Positions 1-12,400 of a stretch of DNA of 25,364 nucleotides are shown here, one piece after another (the first letter of the stretch is position 1; each line of letters begins with the position of its first letter). The notes under the pieces were generated by a model. That model made no database searches, was not told the origin of the DNA, and saw nothing but the letters and a program-made list of their open reading frames with translations. The DNA comes from DASVFB01 sp045806505. Its GTDB lineage: Bacteria; Actinomycetota; Thermoleophilia; Gaiellales; Gaiellaceae. Made by a program: the position numbers and the translations under genes. The stretch spans positions 1 through 25,364 of the forward strand of contig JBJMJE010000054.1 in the NCBI GenBank assembly GCA_045806505.1, read 5' to 3'.

Positions 1-480
1 GTGGGCGCGTCGCCGAGGTGGATGTCGAGACGCTCGAGCGTCCCGTACGCCATCGAGCCGCCCGAGGCGAAGATCCCCGACAGCAGCGTGCTCGTGAGCG
101 TGCCCGCGTCATCGACGTTGTCGTTCGTGTCGTCGACGTCGACGTGGTCGATGCCGGTGCCGCCGTCGATCGAGAGCAGCGCCGCAATCGAGTTGCCGTC
201 GCCGCGGGTGTTGATGAAGTTGCCGCCCCAGAGGCCCGCCTCGCTGCCGACGTACACGAGGTCGTTGTCCGCGCCGGTGTTGATGTTGGTCGGGCCGACG
301 ATCGAGCGGACGGCGACGCGGTCGTTGCCTGCGCCGGTGCTCACGTTCGTCGTGCCCGTGTGGGTGCCGACGATCGTGAACGTGTTGACGCCGCTGTTCA
401 GCGTGACGTCGAGCGTCGTCGTCGTCGTTGCCGGGATCTGGCCGGACGCGTTCGGGAACGTGCGGTCGGTGAAGTAGACG
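1..480 (-). repeat. RTX-like zone 5, running off the window
   Basis: Boxes between about 400 and 100 include STGAGNDRVAV, NTGADNDLVYVG, NTRGDGNSIAAL and DGGTGIDHVDVDDTND. They are followed by an LERLDIHLGD strand at the window edge that looks like the lead-in to a further box. A Thr run (codons around 415-430) precedes them. The reading frame is still open at position 3, so the protein continues beyond the window. Confidence 0.8.
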
Positions 481-3400
481 GCGACGTTCGGGCTGTCGAA
501 CGTGAGCTGGTGGACGTAGCGCGCGTCCTGGGTCGCGTCGGTCGACGTGTAGTAGACGCGCTCGCCGCCGAAGTAGATCGCCGCTTCGTTGCCGACGAGC
601 CGCACCGGCGCCCCGACGACCGCAGGCGTCTCCTGCCACTCGTCGCCGACGAGCTCGAAGACCGGCGCGCCGCGCTTCTGGAGGATGTGGTTGCCGCGGC
701 TGTCGAGCCAGAACACCTTCGTCGAGTGGATCGCGGCGGCCTCGTCCTCGTCGTCCGTGTAGGTGAGCACCGTCACGCCGTCCTCGGCCAGCGCGAGGAT
801 GAAGTCGCCGCCCTGCTGCAGCACGACCGGGTCGCCGACGGAGACCTCCTCGTCGCCGAACCAGCGCTGGACGTCGCCCTCGCCGCCGGGATGCATGAGC
901 TGCAACGCGAGCGTGACGGTCAACTCGACGGTTCCGGCGATCCGCGACGGGTCGATCGCCGCGAGCGTCAGCCGGCCGGTCGCCCGGTCGAACGTGAAGC
1001 CGGCGCCCTCGTAGAGCGCGAAGGTGCCCTTGTCGCTGCGCACGATCACCGCGACGACTCGGTCCGGTGCGTCGTTCGGCCGCATGATCGTGGCGGAGCG
1101 GCTGAAGTCGAGCAGCCAGCCGGTGACGTCCGCGTTCGGCTCGTAGTGCAGTGCGGCCGTCGCGGCGAGCAAGCGGCTGCCGGAGGCGTGAGCCGCCGCG
1201 GTCGTGCCGTTGGCGCCGCGCGTGACGACTGTCAGCGCCGTGGCGCTTGCGCTCGCGGCCGTGACCTCGATCAGCTCCGTCCCGATGCGGACGATGAAGC
1301 TGCTGCCGGTCGTCCAGGAGCCGGCCGGCGCGGCGACGGCCAGAGTCGTGTCGTCCGCGTCGATCGACGAAGTCAACGAAGAGAGCGCCGCGCCGTACAG
1401 GTCGAGCGTCAGGTGGCTCGAGTCGTACGTGAAGCTCAGGTAGTCCGGCTCGAACGCGAGGTCGCGGCGGTTGTGGATGACGGCCTGGCCGGCACGCGCC
1501 GTCCAGTACGAGCCGTCGGCGTTGAGCACCGGCCGGCCGAGCTCGTCGACGATCGGCTCGCCGCCGAGGTAGCGCTGTACCTCGCCGGCCGTGTGCAGCG
1601 CCGGGTCGTCGGCGAAGTGCACGAGCGGGGTCGTGGACGAGTACTGGAGCTGGAAGCCGAACGGATCGTTGACGGCAGCGTGCGTGTACGGGTCGTAGAT
1701 GCCCGCGCCGTCGCGCTGGAAGGACGGCCTCAGGACGAGGCGACCTTCGGAGTCCTCGGTCACCTCGAACGCGCGCTCGCCGCCGAAGTACGTCCGCTGC
1801 TCGGCCGGCCGGTTCACGACGAGCGTGCGGCCGGCGGTCGACGACGGCACCGTCAGCGTCGCGCCCGAAACGGTGAAGGCGGTCACGACCTTGTAGGTCG
1901 TCACGGTGACCGCGCCGCTGTCCGCGACGTCGTTGCGGAGCTGGAGTATCGCGCTGTCGCCCGCCACGAGCGAGAAGTTCTGCGTCCGGTTCGTGCTGCT
2001 GCCCACGACCGGATAGCTGACGCGGACGACCATCGGCCCGGTGATCGAGCCGGTGAGCGTGACCGTGTTGGCCGCCCTGTCCGTCGTGAAGTCCGTGACC
2101 GGGGTGAGCACCTGCTCGGCGATGACGGTGACGAGCGACGGATCGAGCGGCGTCAGCGACAGCGCGACGCTGGTCACGCCGGCGGCGACCTGGAGCCGCT
2201 GCGTGATCGTGCCGTCGTGGAACTGGATCGCGCCGTTCGTCGCGGGGCTCGAGCTCGTGTCGATCCGGTCGAACGCCTGCGAGACCGTGTCGAGCGTACC
2301 GCCCGCGCCGGAGTTGAGCGTCGCGTCGATGGAGAGCGAGTCGTTCCCGCCCGTGTACGAGACGCGGACGTCGCGCGTCTGCGTGAACGGGATTGCCGCG
2401 ACGCGGTTGACGCGGATCAGCGCCGGCAGGTCGAGGCCGTTCGAGCCGAGGACGAGGACCAGCCCGTTGAGCTCGGTGAAGACGCCGTTCGGGGCGCCGA
2501 CGCCGCCTGCGACGGCCTGCGTCGGAACGGTCGTGAAGCCTGCGCCCGTGACGACGACGGTCGGGAACGCGGTCTGAAGCGTCGAGTTCTCGGACCCGCC
2601 GTGGCCGGGCACGATGCCGACCGCGTCGAGCTTGAAGGCGCCGGTGCCCGTGATCCGGATGTACCGGTAGAGGGCGCCGTTGTTCAGGCCGATGTCGTAG
2701 GACTGCACGTTGACGGTCTGGCCGCCGTCGCCGGGGATGTAGCTCGTGGACGCGACCGTTGCGGCCCTCCACGTGCCGGTGACCGGGTTGTAGGCCTCGA
2801 CGGTGATCGGGAAGGCAGTCGACTCGGACGCCAGCTTGTAAACCGTGATGTCCGCTCCGGCGTTGTCGACGACGAGCGTCGTAGGCGACGTGTCGGTGCG
2901 CAACCCGTGCGTGTCGACGAAGAACACCGGGAACGACACCTTGTCGCCGAGGGAATGAGCCGCCGCCGTGGTCCCGTCGGCGCCGCGCTGCACGACCGAC
3001 AGCACGGTCGCCGTCGGGCTCGCGGCGGTGACGCGGATCCGCTCCGTGCCGATCGTGACCGTGAAGGTTCCGGCGGTCGCCCACGTGCCGCCGACCGGTA
3101 CGGCAACTGTCAACGACGCGGCGCCGGCGGTGGCGGCGACCGTGAGCGCGGAGGTCGCGAAGTTGGTGACGAGCGACTTGCGGTTCGGGAAGTTGATCGC
3201 GCCGACGACCGACACGGCGCTCCCGGCGTCGTGAGCGGCGGGGGTGGTCCCACCGGCCCCACGCTGCACGACCAGGAGCGTCGTCGCGGTCTCGGTCGTG
3301 GCGGTGACGACGATTCGCTCGGCCCCGATCGTGACCGTGAAGTTCATGCCGGTGACCCAGGCGCCGCCGGTCGGCACAGCGACGATCAGCGCCGCGTCGT

Positions 3401-6400
3401 CGGCGTCGACGGCCTGCGTGAGCACGGAGGTCGAGGCGGTCGCGCTGAACGTCTTGATGCCCTGCGCGTCGATGTAGACCGGCTGCGCGCCCGAGGTCGT
3501 CATCGCCGTGACGATCGAGGGGCGCATGCCCGTGCAGGAAGCGCTCGCGTTGAGGAAGCGCTTGCCGTCTCCGTCGAGGCAGACGAACTGCACGTCCCCC
3601 GACTTCACCGAAGAGCCCGGAGCGACGATCACCGGTGCGAGGGTGCCGTCGGGGTTGCTGGTGGTGGTGGTGAAGTCCTCCTTCAGCCACAGCGGCCTGT
3701 CGAGCGAGTCCCAGCGCTGCTTGCCCTGCTCGACCACACCGAACTCCTGCACGCCCTGCTCGCGCACGAGGTCGGTGACGATCTCGCCGTCGTTCCGGAG
3801 GACGACCGAGTTGACGAAGAGCCCGCCCGTGCCGGGGAAGACGATCGGCTGCAGCGTCGCGTTGGCGTAGCGGATGGTGTGGCCGCCCGCGTCGATGAAG
3901 CAGCTGGCGGGCGTGCACGGCCCCGTCGGCGCGGTGTTGACGAAGACGTTCGGCAGCGCGAGGTCGTTCGGGAGCCCGAGCTCCGCGAGCGAAGCGACCT
4001 GGTGCGTCTGCTCATCGATGTGCGCCGAGCCGTCGAAGCGGATCTCGCCGCCGATCTGGCTCACGCTCTGGCCGTTCGTGACCACGACCGAGTCGTCGCC
4101 GTCGCCGCCGAGCACCGTCACGCTGCCGGTCGTCTGCTTCAGGAAGACGTGGTCGTCGCCGTCGCCGAGGACGATCTGCAGCGCGACGTGTGGCACGGCG
4201 TTGCCGGTGACCGTGCCCGTGACCGTGTTGCGGTCGGCGGACCCGCGGAGGTCGAGCAACGCGACGGTGAAGTTGTCGTCGCGGGAGATCTGCGGGAACG
4301 GCCGCGGCTGCTCGTCGGCGAGGCGCAGGTCGATGTTCTCGACGCCCTTGACGAGGACGCCGAAGGTCTTGACGCCGTCACGCCCGGTGAAGCCCTCGAG
4401 CGGGATGTTGAGGCCGAGGCCCTCGAGCGAGACGTACTTGTCGACGGTGTTCTGCGGATCGGCCTGGTAGATCGGCGCGCCGTTCGCGTCCTGGCCCACC
4501 TGGACCATTCGCGGTACCGCGCGATTCGTCAGCAAACCGCTCGCCGCGAGACCGGCGCCGTTGTGGACGAAGAGCGTGTCGCCGGACGTCTCGAACGCGT
4601 CGCCGCCCTCGACGATGACGCGCCCCTGGATCCCCTCGAGCGTGAACGTCGGCGCGAGCTTGAACGCAAACGGCGGCGGGTCGACCTCGATCGGAGCCGG
4701 CCGGACCTCCGCCGTCTGCTGGACCAGCTGGCCGCGCTCGTAGGTCACGACGAGGTTGCCCGTCGTGATGCGGTAGCGCACGTGCCTGATCAGCCCGAAA
4801 AACTCGGTCGTGACGATCCGCTGGATGGTGATCCCGCCGCTCGAGATCTGCGGGTTGCGGATGTTCGGCTGCGACTGCTTCCAGGTGGCGAACCACCGCT
4901 GGACGGTGTCGTTGAGGATCGCCTCCGCACGCTGGATCAGGGTCGACGTCGAGATGCCGAAGAAGAGGCGCAGGATCAGCGAGTCCCAGAAGTCCGCGCC
5001 GATGTCGATGCTGAAGCGGCCGAACGTGCGCGACTCCTGGACGAACTCGAGCGTCGGCGGCAGCTGCACGGTGATCGCCGGCGGCTGATAGGTGAACGGC
5101 GGCGGGTCGAACACGAGCGGCGGGTGGTCGCCGCCGAGGTGGATCGCGTCGTCGCCGGAGCCGCCGTTGATCGTCAACGTGAACCCGTCGTCCGTAGAGA
5201 GGACGTAGATCTGGTCGTCGCCACCGCCGCCGTCGATCTCCACGGCCTCGATGCCGCGGAAGTTGACGATGCGGCCCGCGCCGGCGATCAGGGTGCTGGT
5301 GACGACGAAGACGTCGCCGATCGGCGTGCCGACGACGACGAGCGTGTCCGTGCCGGGGCCGCCGTTGATCGCGACCGGCCCGTTCTGGAGGTACTCGTAG
5401 CGGTTCGAGCCCTCGCCGCCGAAGACCTTGGCGAGGTTCGTGATCTCGTCCGGATCGTCGGCGTCCTCGCGGAGCACCAGGAACGTCTTGAGCAGGAAGC
5501 GGTCGTCGCCCGCGCCGCCGTGCAGGAAGAGCTGCGCGCGGTTGAAGTTGACCTCGAAGTTGTCGTTGCCCCGCTCGCCGAGCATGAACAGCAGGTTCGA
5601 GTTGCCGTTCGTCAGGTTGTCGAGGTCGACGACGGGCACGCCCTCCGGGAACTCGAGCGTCCGATTGCCCGGATCCGGCTTCAGCGGGACGGTGCCGACG
5701 ACGATCGCGTCGTCGCCCTCGCCGAGGCTGACGAGCGTCACCGACGCGGTGTCGTTCGAGAGCACCGTGTCGTTGCCGCCCAGGGTGTTGATGCTGACGA
5801 GGGCGATGCCGCGGTAGCTGACGATGTTGCGGTTCGGGTCGTTCACGTCGCCGAACGTGATGGCGCCGGTGCGCGTCGAGCCGGTGCCGACCGCGTTGAG
5901 CGTGACGTCATCGGGGCCGGGCGTCCCGTTGACGATCAACTCGTCGTTGCCGAGGCCGAGGCCGGTGTCGCGGATGAAGACGCGCCCGCCGCCGAGGCCG
6001 CCGCCGAGATTGACGATGTACAGCTCGTCGAGGGCGCCGAGGTCGCCCGCGTTGGAGACGTTGTCGAGGGTCACGATGCCGCTGAACGGCTGCGCGGCGA
6101 GCTTCACGCCGCCGACGCTGATCTCGCCGTCGGCGTCGCCGACGACCAGCGTGTTCCGGCCCGTGCCGCCCGTGATCGACGCCTTCTCGAAGATCCCGTG
6201 CAGGTCTTCGACCACCGCGCCGGCGGCGTACCGATCGCCGGCGTCCGGCAGCCGCATCGACGGGTCGTCCTCCTTGAAGCTCTCCGAGAGCTCGTCGGCC
6301 GTGGCCGAGTTGCCGATCACGCCGCCCGGCGTCAGCAGGGCGTCGTCGACGCGCAGCTGCGGCATTGCGACCGGCCGATGGTCGGTCGACGTGTCTGTGA

Positions 6401-9400
6401 ACGTGATCTCCCAGCTCCACGGCGTTGTCGAAAGCCGCCGCACCGAGGCGTCGACGCCGGGCGCGAGGCTCTCGATCGCGGCCTCGAGCTGGGCGGGCGT
6501 CGCGTTCCACACGACGGGCACGCGGTGCGACGGATTCGAGTCGAGGTAGAGCGTGAAGCTGCCGCCGGCGCCGCTGTGCTGGAGCCGCTGCACCTCGGCC
6601 TTCGCATCGTTGTCGAGCACCGGACCGACGACGGTGTTGATCCGAACCTCGGTGTCGTCGCCGGTGAGCGGAGTGGTGCCGGTCGCGGCTTCCATGATCG
6701 GCACGTCCTGCGGCCGGTCGTTGGCGCCCACGGCCCGGAAGGTGACGTTCCACGTGTAGATGCCCGTGGCGGCGTTGAAGGTCCGCGTGACGTCGACGGT
6801 CGGGTTGCTGGACAGCGCCTCGAGCCGCGCCTTGACCGTTGCCGCACCGGCGTCGAACGCGATGTCGGCCGTGGTCTGACCGTTGAACGTCAGCCGGAAC
6901 TGCCCGCCGGTCGCTTGGTGCTGGATGCGCTGCACCTCGTACGTCGGGGGCACGCCGTCGGTCGACGTGATGACCTGCACCTTGCCGTCGCCGATGATCT
7001 GCCCGACCACGAGCGAGTTGTCGAAGAGGCCGATGTCGGAGTCGAACTGCTCGATGAGCGTGTCCTCGCCGCCGGAGTCGATGAAGGTGTCGCGGCCCTC
7101 CCCGCCGGTCACGGTGTCGTCGCCGTCGCCGCTGTTGAGGACGTCGTCGAACGGCGTGCCGACGAGGTGGTCGTCGCCGCCGCCGCCGATGAGCGTGACC
7201 GCGATCTGGTTCGTGCGCGAGATGCCCTCGTCGGGGCTCGAGGCGCCGAGGCCGGACGCGTCGAGGACGTCGTCGCCGGTGCCCGCGTCGATCGTGACCT
7301 TGTCGCCCTCGGCGAAGACGCTCTGGAGCAGCGTGACGACGTAGTCGGTCGCGCCGCCGCGCGACCGCGTCACGACGACGGACGTGTAGCGGCCGGTCGC
7401 CTCGTCGGCGCCTTCGGCGGTGACGAGGAACGCGTCAGCGACGCCGTCGGAGCCGTAGATCGTGACGCTGTCGGCCGCGGCGTCCGGGGACTCGAACGTG
7501 TTCGGTACGACCTCGGTGAAGGACTCGCCGTCGACGACCTGCGTGACCTTCTTCGTGCCGTTGACCGTGACCTTGTGGCCGAGGTCGAGCGTGACGTCCT
7601 TGGTGATCGAGCCGTGGAGGTCCTGGATCGTGAACGAGTCGCCGCCGCCCCGGCCGTCGAGCTCGACGTGCTCGAAGCCGTTGACGAGCTGGTCGATCTC
7701 GACCAGGGAGACCGCCGCGCCGAGCGGGTGGGCAACCGCCGTCGTCCCGCCGACGCCGCGCGTCACCGTCCACGTCGACGTGCCCTGCCCGCCGGTGACG
7801 AGCATGATCTCGTCCTCCACCTTCACCTTGAAGGTGCCGGTCGGGAAGCCGGTCGCCGACGAGATCTGCAGCGTGGTGGACGCGGCGCCCGGAGCGGCCG
7901 TCGTCGCCGTGGCGACCCCGCCGGCGGCGACGCCGATGCTCAGATTGCTGCCGGACCTGCTGACCTCGACCGTATCGGCGGAGTCGGTCAGGTGGAGCAC
8001 GAGGCGGTCGTCGGTGCCCGTGTCCGTGCTCGAGCTGCCGCCGAGAATCGTCGGCGTCGACGGGTCGTAGAAGAGCTCGATCAGGTCGTTGCCGTTGCCG
8101 CCCTCGATCTTCGCGGCCGGGCCGGTGATGTGGTCGTCGCCGTCGTCGCCGTACAGCTCGTCGGCCGCGGATCCGCCGATCAGCCGGTCGGTGTCGCCGT
8201 CGCCGTGCATGATCGCCTTGCCCGGGCCGTCGTTGACGAGGAAGTCGCCGTCCGCACCGCCGTTGACCGTCGTCGTCGTACCGGCGGGCGCGAGGGTCTC
8301 GACGTAGTCGTTGCCGGCGCCGCCGCCGATCGTCGCGTTCCCGGAGCCGGCGTAGACGACGACGTCGTCACCGTTGCCCATCGTCAGCGTGACCGGGATC
8401 TTGACGCTGTCGGCGATCCTGACCTGGTCGTCGCCGTCGCCGAAGTCGCCGAGGATCGACGTCACCCCGGTGAAGGTGTTGCTCCGGCCGAACGCGCTGA
8501 CGCGGATCGTGCCCTTCGTCGCGTTGCCGTCGAGCTGCTCGACGAGGTACGACTCGTCCTGTTCGGTGCCACCGAGGGTGCCGTCGGTACCAATGCCGCG
8601 GAAGATGCCGCGGTCGCCGACGTTGAGCACGAGCTGCTGGCCCGCACCCGGCGGCGTCCACGTGTGCGCGGCCGTCATGGTGCTGCCCGGGCTGGCCGCG
8701 AGGTAGACGAGCGGCGGGAGCTCCAGGTAGCCGACGGTGAAGTGCGCCGTCTTCTTGATCGTGACGAACAGCAGGTGGATGCGGACGGTGACGCTGAGCT
8801 CGATCTTCGTCCGGCCGGCGCCCTGCGCGGTGAACGCGAAGTCGAGGCCGACTCCTGCGAGCGTGATCCCGAAGACGCGCGCTTCGACGGAGGCGCCGCC
8901 GCTCAACTCGAAGATGTAGGTGTTGCCGAAGGGCGTCCGCTCGAGCACCTGCGACCGCACGCGGAAGTGGAAGTCGCCGATCAGCCCGAACGACGAGGAG
9001 CCGATCACCATGTGGCCGCGGAGCTGGACGTCGAAGCCGCCCTCGGAGTCCAGGTCGATCGAGCCGCTCAGCTTGGCGATGCCGAAGAAGTCGAGGCTGG
9101 CGTCGGCGTGCAACGACCAGCCGTTGCCGGTCACCTCGACGCGGAGGCCCGCGTCCAGCTTCAGCACCTTCAGCAGCTCCAGCTTCCCGTGGAGGTCGAG
9201 GAGGAACGACTTCGGAGCGATGCCGAGACGCGTGGAGGCGGACGTGTTGATCTGCAGCGTGCCGCTCGCGTCGATCGAGAAGACGAGCGCGTCCGCGATC
9301 GCGCGGATGTTCAGCTTCAGCGCGAACCCGTCGGACACGACCGCGGCGCCGCCGTCCGCGTGGAAGATCAGCCCGCCGAGGTTGAACGAGACGGCGAAGA

Positions 9401-12400
9401 GCAGCTGGAAGCCCGCGGGCGAGATGGTGATGTCGACGAAGCCGCTGCCCTTCGCGAAGCCGATGAACGAGACCTCGCCCTCGATCCGCAGCCGGAAGCC
9501 CGGGTCGACGGTCGACGAGCCGAGCGTCTGCACGCGCCCCGTCGTGTTCAGCGCGAGCAGACCGCCGACCGAGAACTTGAGGCCGATCGCGGAACCGAAG
9601 TCCGCCTTGATGCCGATCTGGACGCGGGCGACGAGACCGTCGCGGTTGATCCGGAAGCCGCTGTCGACGATGTCGAGCCCGCCGATCGGATCGAGGTGCA
9701 TCGTGCCGTTGACGATCAGCTCGAGGCCGGGGTCGGCGCCGGCGAGCTCGAGGCGGAACTGCACCTCCGCGCTGATGCGCAGCGTATTGGCGACGAGCAG
9801 GTTCCCGGACATCAGCAGCTTGAAGCCGCCGACCGTCTTGATCTGCTCGCTGGCGACCACGAGCCTGCCTGCGGCGTCGTGCTCGAAGCCGTCGAAGACC
9901 ACGCGTTCGTCGGGCGTGCCGGCGAAGATCGTCTTGCGCTTGACCTTGAACGTCTCGATCGTCTGCGCCGTCGTGAACGTGTTCAGCTCGAGCAGGAAGA
10001 CGCCGTCCAGCTGCACGCCCGGAATCGAGCTCGAGTTCAGCGACAGGAAGACTCGGCCGACCACGCCCGTGTGCTGCGCGTCGCCGATGAAGACGGTCAG
10101 GTTGAGCGTGCCGGCGAGCGATCCGAGGAACGGGATCTGCGTTCCGACCGCGCCCGTGATGTTCAGGCGCAGCCCGCTCGTCGGGTCGATCGAGGCCGAG
10201 ATCTGGATGAAGCCGTTGAGCGTGAGCGCCCCGCCGATGGTGATGTTCGCCGCGATCGTGGCGACGATGTAGATCTCGCCGCCCGGCGGCGCGTTCGCGC
10301 GGCGCGACCCGTCGAGGCCGGGCGCGGAGCCGTAGATCGTGATCGACGTGGGATCGCCCGGCTGGAGCAGCGGCAGGAACGAGTCCGGGATCTTGAACGT
10401 CTGATCCCGGAGCGTCGTGTTGAACATGACCGTGACGGTTCCGGAGGTCTGGAGGAGCGTGCCCACGCCCGGGATGCCGATATCGCGGGCCTTTCCGGTC
10501 GAGAGCATTCCCGCAACGCCCGGGATCCCGCCGCCGAGGCCGGTCTGGACGATGATCAGGCCGGTCGTGTTGCCGTACGAGATCTGGGCGTCACCGACGC
10601 CGAAGGACATCTCGCCGGTCTCGTAGATCTGAATGGTCGTCGGGTCGAGCGTGATGAAGAAGCCGCCGTTGATGCGGAGCAGATCGGTCGTCGTTCCCGG
10701 CACGCGGATCCGCAGCTGGGCGAGGACCTCGAGGGTGAAGCTGAGCGGCCGCATCGTGAAGGTCCTCGCGCCGAGCCCGGGCAGCGTCAGCGTCTCGGTC
10801 TTCGTGAACTGCGTGGTGTTGATCTGCAGCGTGCCCTTGCCGAAGATGAAGACTCCGAACGGCTCGAGGGCGGACAGGTTCGCCTCGATCGTCGCGACCC
10901 CCCAGAACTGCGGGATGTTGCTGAGCGTGTTGCTCGTGTCGAGCACGAACTTGCCTGCCGTCGCGCCGACCGTGCCGAGCAGGATCAGCTTGAGCTGGCC
11001 GGAGAACGTGAGCGTGAAGACGCTGCGCTCGGCGTCGATGTCGAGCCTGACCTGCGCCTTGATCTCCATCAGCGGCTCGCTCGTCAGCCCGGCCGCCTGG
11101 TAGAGGATCCCGCCGGCCAGCTCGATGAAGAAGGACTTGCCCTGGGTGATGAGCGCGAACTGCTGGCTCGACGCGGCGTTGCCGTTGCCGGCGCTGTCGC
11201 GCCAGGAGTTGGCGGCGAAAGTCGCGGTGACCTTGCCCGTGTTGAGGCTGCCGCGGAAGAGGTAGCGGAACGTCGTCGCGTCGATCTGGGTGACGCCGTC
11301 GGCGATGAGGTTCTCCGTGCCCGCGCCGCTCAGGTGCAGTGCGCCGACGATCGTCAAGACGTCGACGGTCGCGCCCGTGGTCGGCGTCAGCGTGACGTCG
11401 AGGTACAGGCGCGACGCGATCGTCTGATCGCTCGCGTTTTCCTTGTGCGCCGCGGTCGGGGCCTGCGCCGCGGTGACCGCGGTGCCGGCGCTGTCCGTCC
11501 AGCTGCCTGCGATGAAGGCGACGGTGAGCGCGCCGCCCGTGTGGCCGGTGAAGAAGTAGCGGTACGTGACCGTGTGCGCCGTCTCGTCCTGCGACACGAA
11601 GACCGGCGTGCCGTCCACGACGATCGTCTGTGAGCCGCTCGTCAGCGTGAGCTCGGCGCCGGAGTCGGTGATCGAGTCGGCGCTCACCGGGAGGCTGTTG
11701 ATCGCGTCGAAGGTGACGTCGATCCAGCCGCGCGACTCGACGGCTTCGCGGTCGAGGACCTGCTTCGGGCCCGGGTCGAGGATCGTCGCCTTCGGAACCT
11801 CGACGATGAACGACTCGCTCTTCGCCTGGTTCGGGATGCCTGCGGTGTCCGCGAACGTCTCGGCGAGGAAGTTCACCGTGTACGTGCCGGCGGCGAGCGT
11901 GCCGGCGAAGGAGTAGCGGTAGATGTCGGTCGTGCCGACGCGGACCGGCGAGCCCGTCAGCGGGACGACGTTGCCCGCTGCATTGCGGAGCTCGATCTCG
12001 TTGCCGTCGATCGTCGCGCGGTCGATCGAGTTTCCGCTCGACGGCCGGAACCTGACCTCGATGTAGCCGAGGCCGTTCAGGACGTCCGCGCCGACACCGG
12101 ATCCCGCGAGCGTGACCACGGTCTCCGGCCGGTCGCCGCTCGCCGGAATCGTGCGCACGACCTCGGCCGAGGCGCCGGCGACCAGGAAGGTCGAGGTGCT
12201 GGCGAGGTTGCCCGGAGGCCCGCGCGCGGGCGCGAAGTTCCAAGTGCTCGCCCGGAAGTTGACCTCGACCGCGCCCGGCCTGAACGTCCCGTCGAGCATG
12301 AAGCGGTAGACGCCGTTGCCGAGGCTCAGCACCGGATGATCCGTCGTCCGGAGCGCGACGCCGGCGCCGCCGAAGCCGCCGATCGTGAATTCGTCGCCGA

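Noticed and set aside
405..440. GTC/GTT triplet run as a microsatellite or regulatory repeat
   Set aside because: It simply encodes a short Thr run (TTTTT) inside the open frame and is too short and imperfect to call a functional repeat.
5119..8675. Frameshift or gene boundary between RTX zones
   Set aside because: The register of RTX boxes, the cassette at 7704-7880 and the EVQR modules is the same throughout, with no stop between them.
18..11633. Plus-strand open frame of 3,871 codons as a real giant gene
   Set aside because: Its translation is a monotonous mix of Arg, Asp, Val, Glu and Ala with no recognisable domain. It is exactly antisense and in codon register with the minus-strand gene, whose translation shows clear calcium-binding modules.
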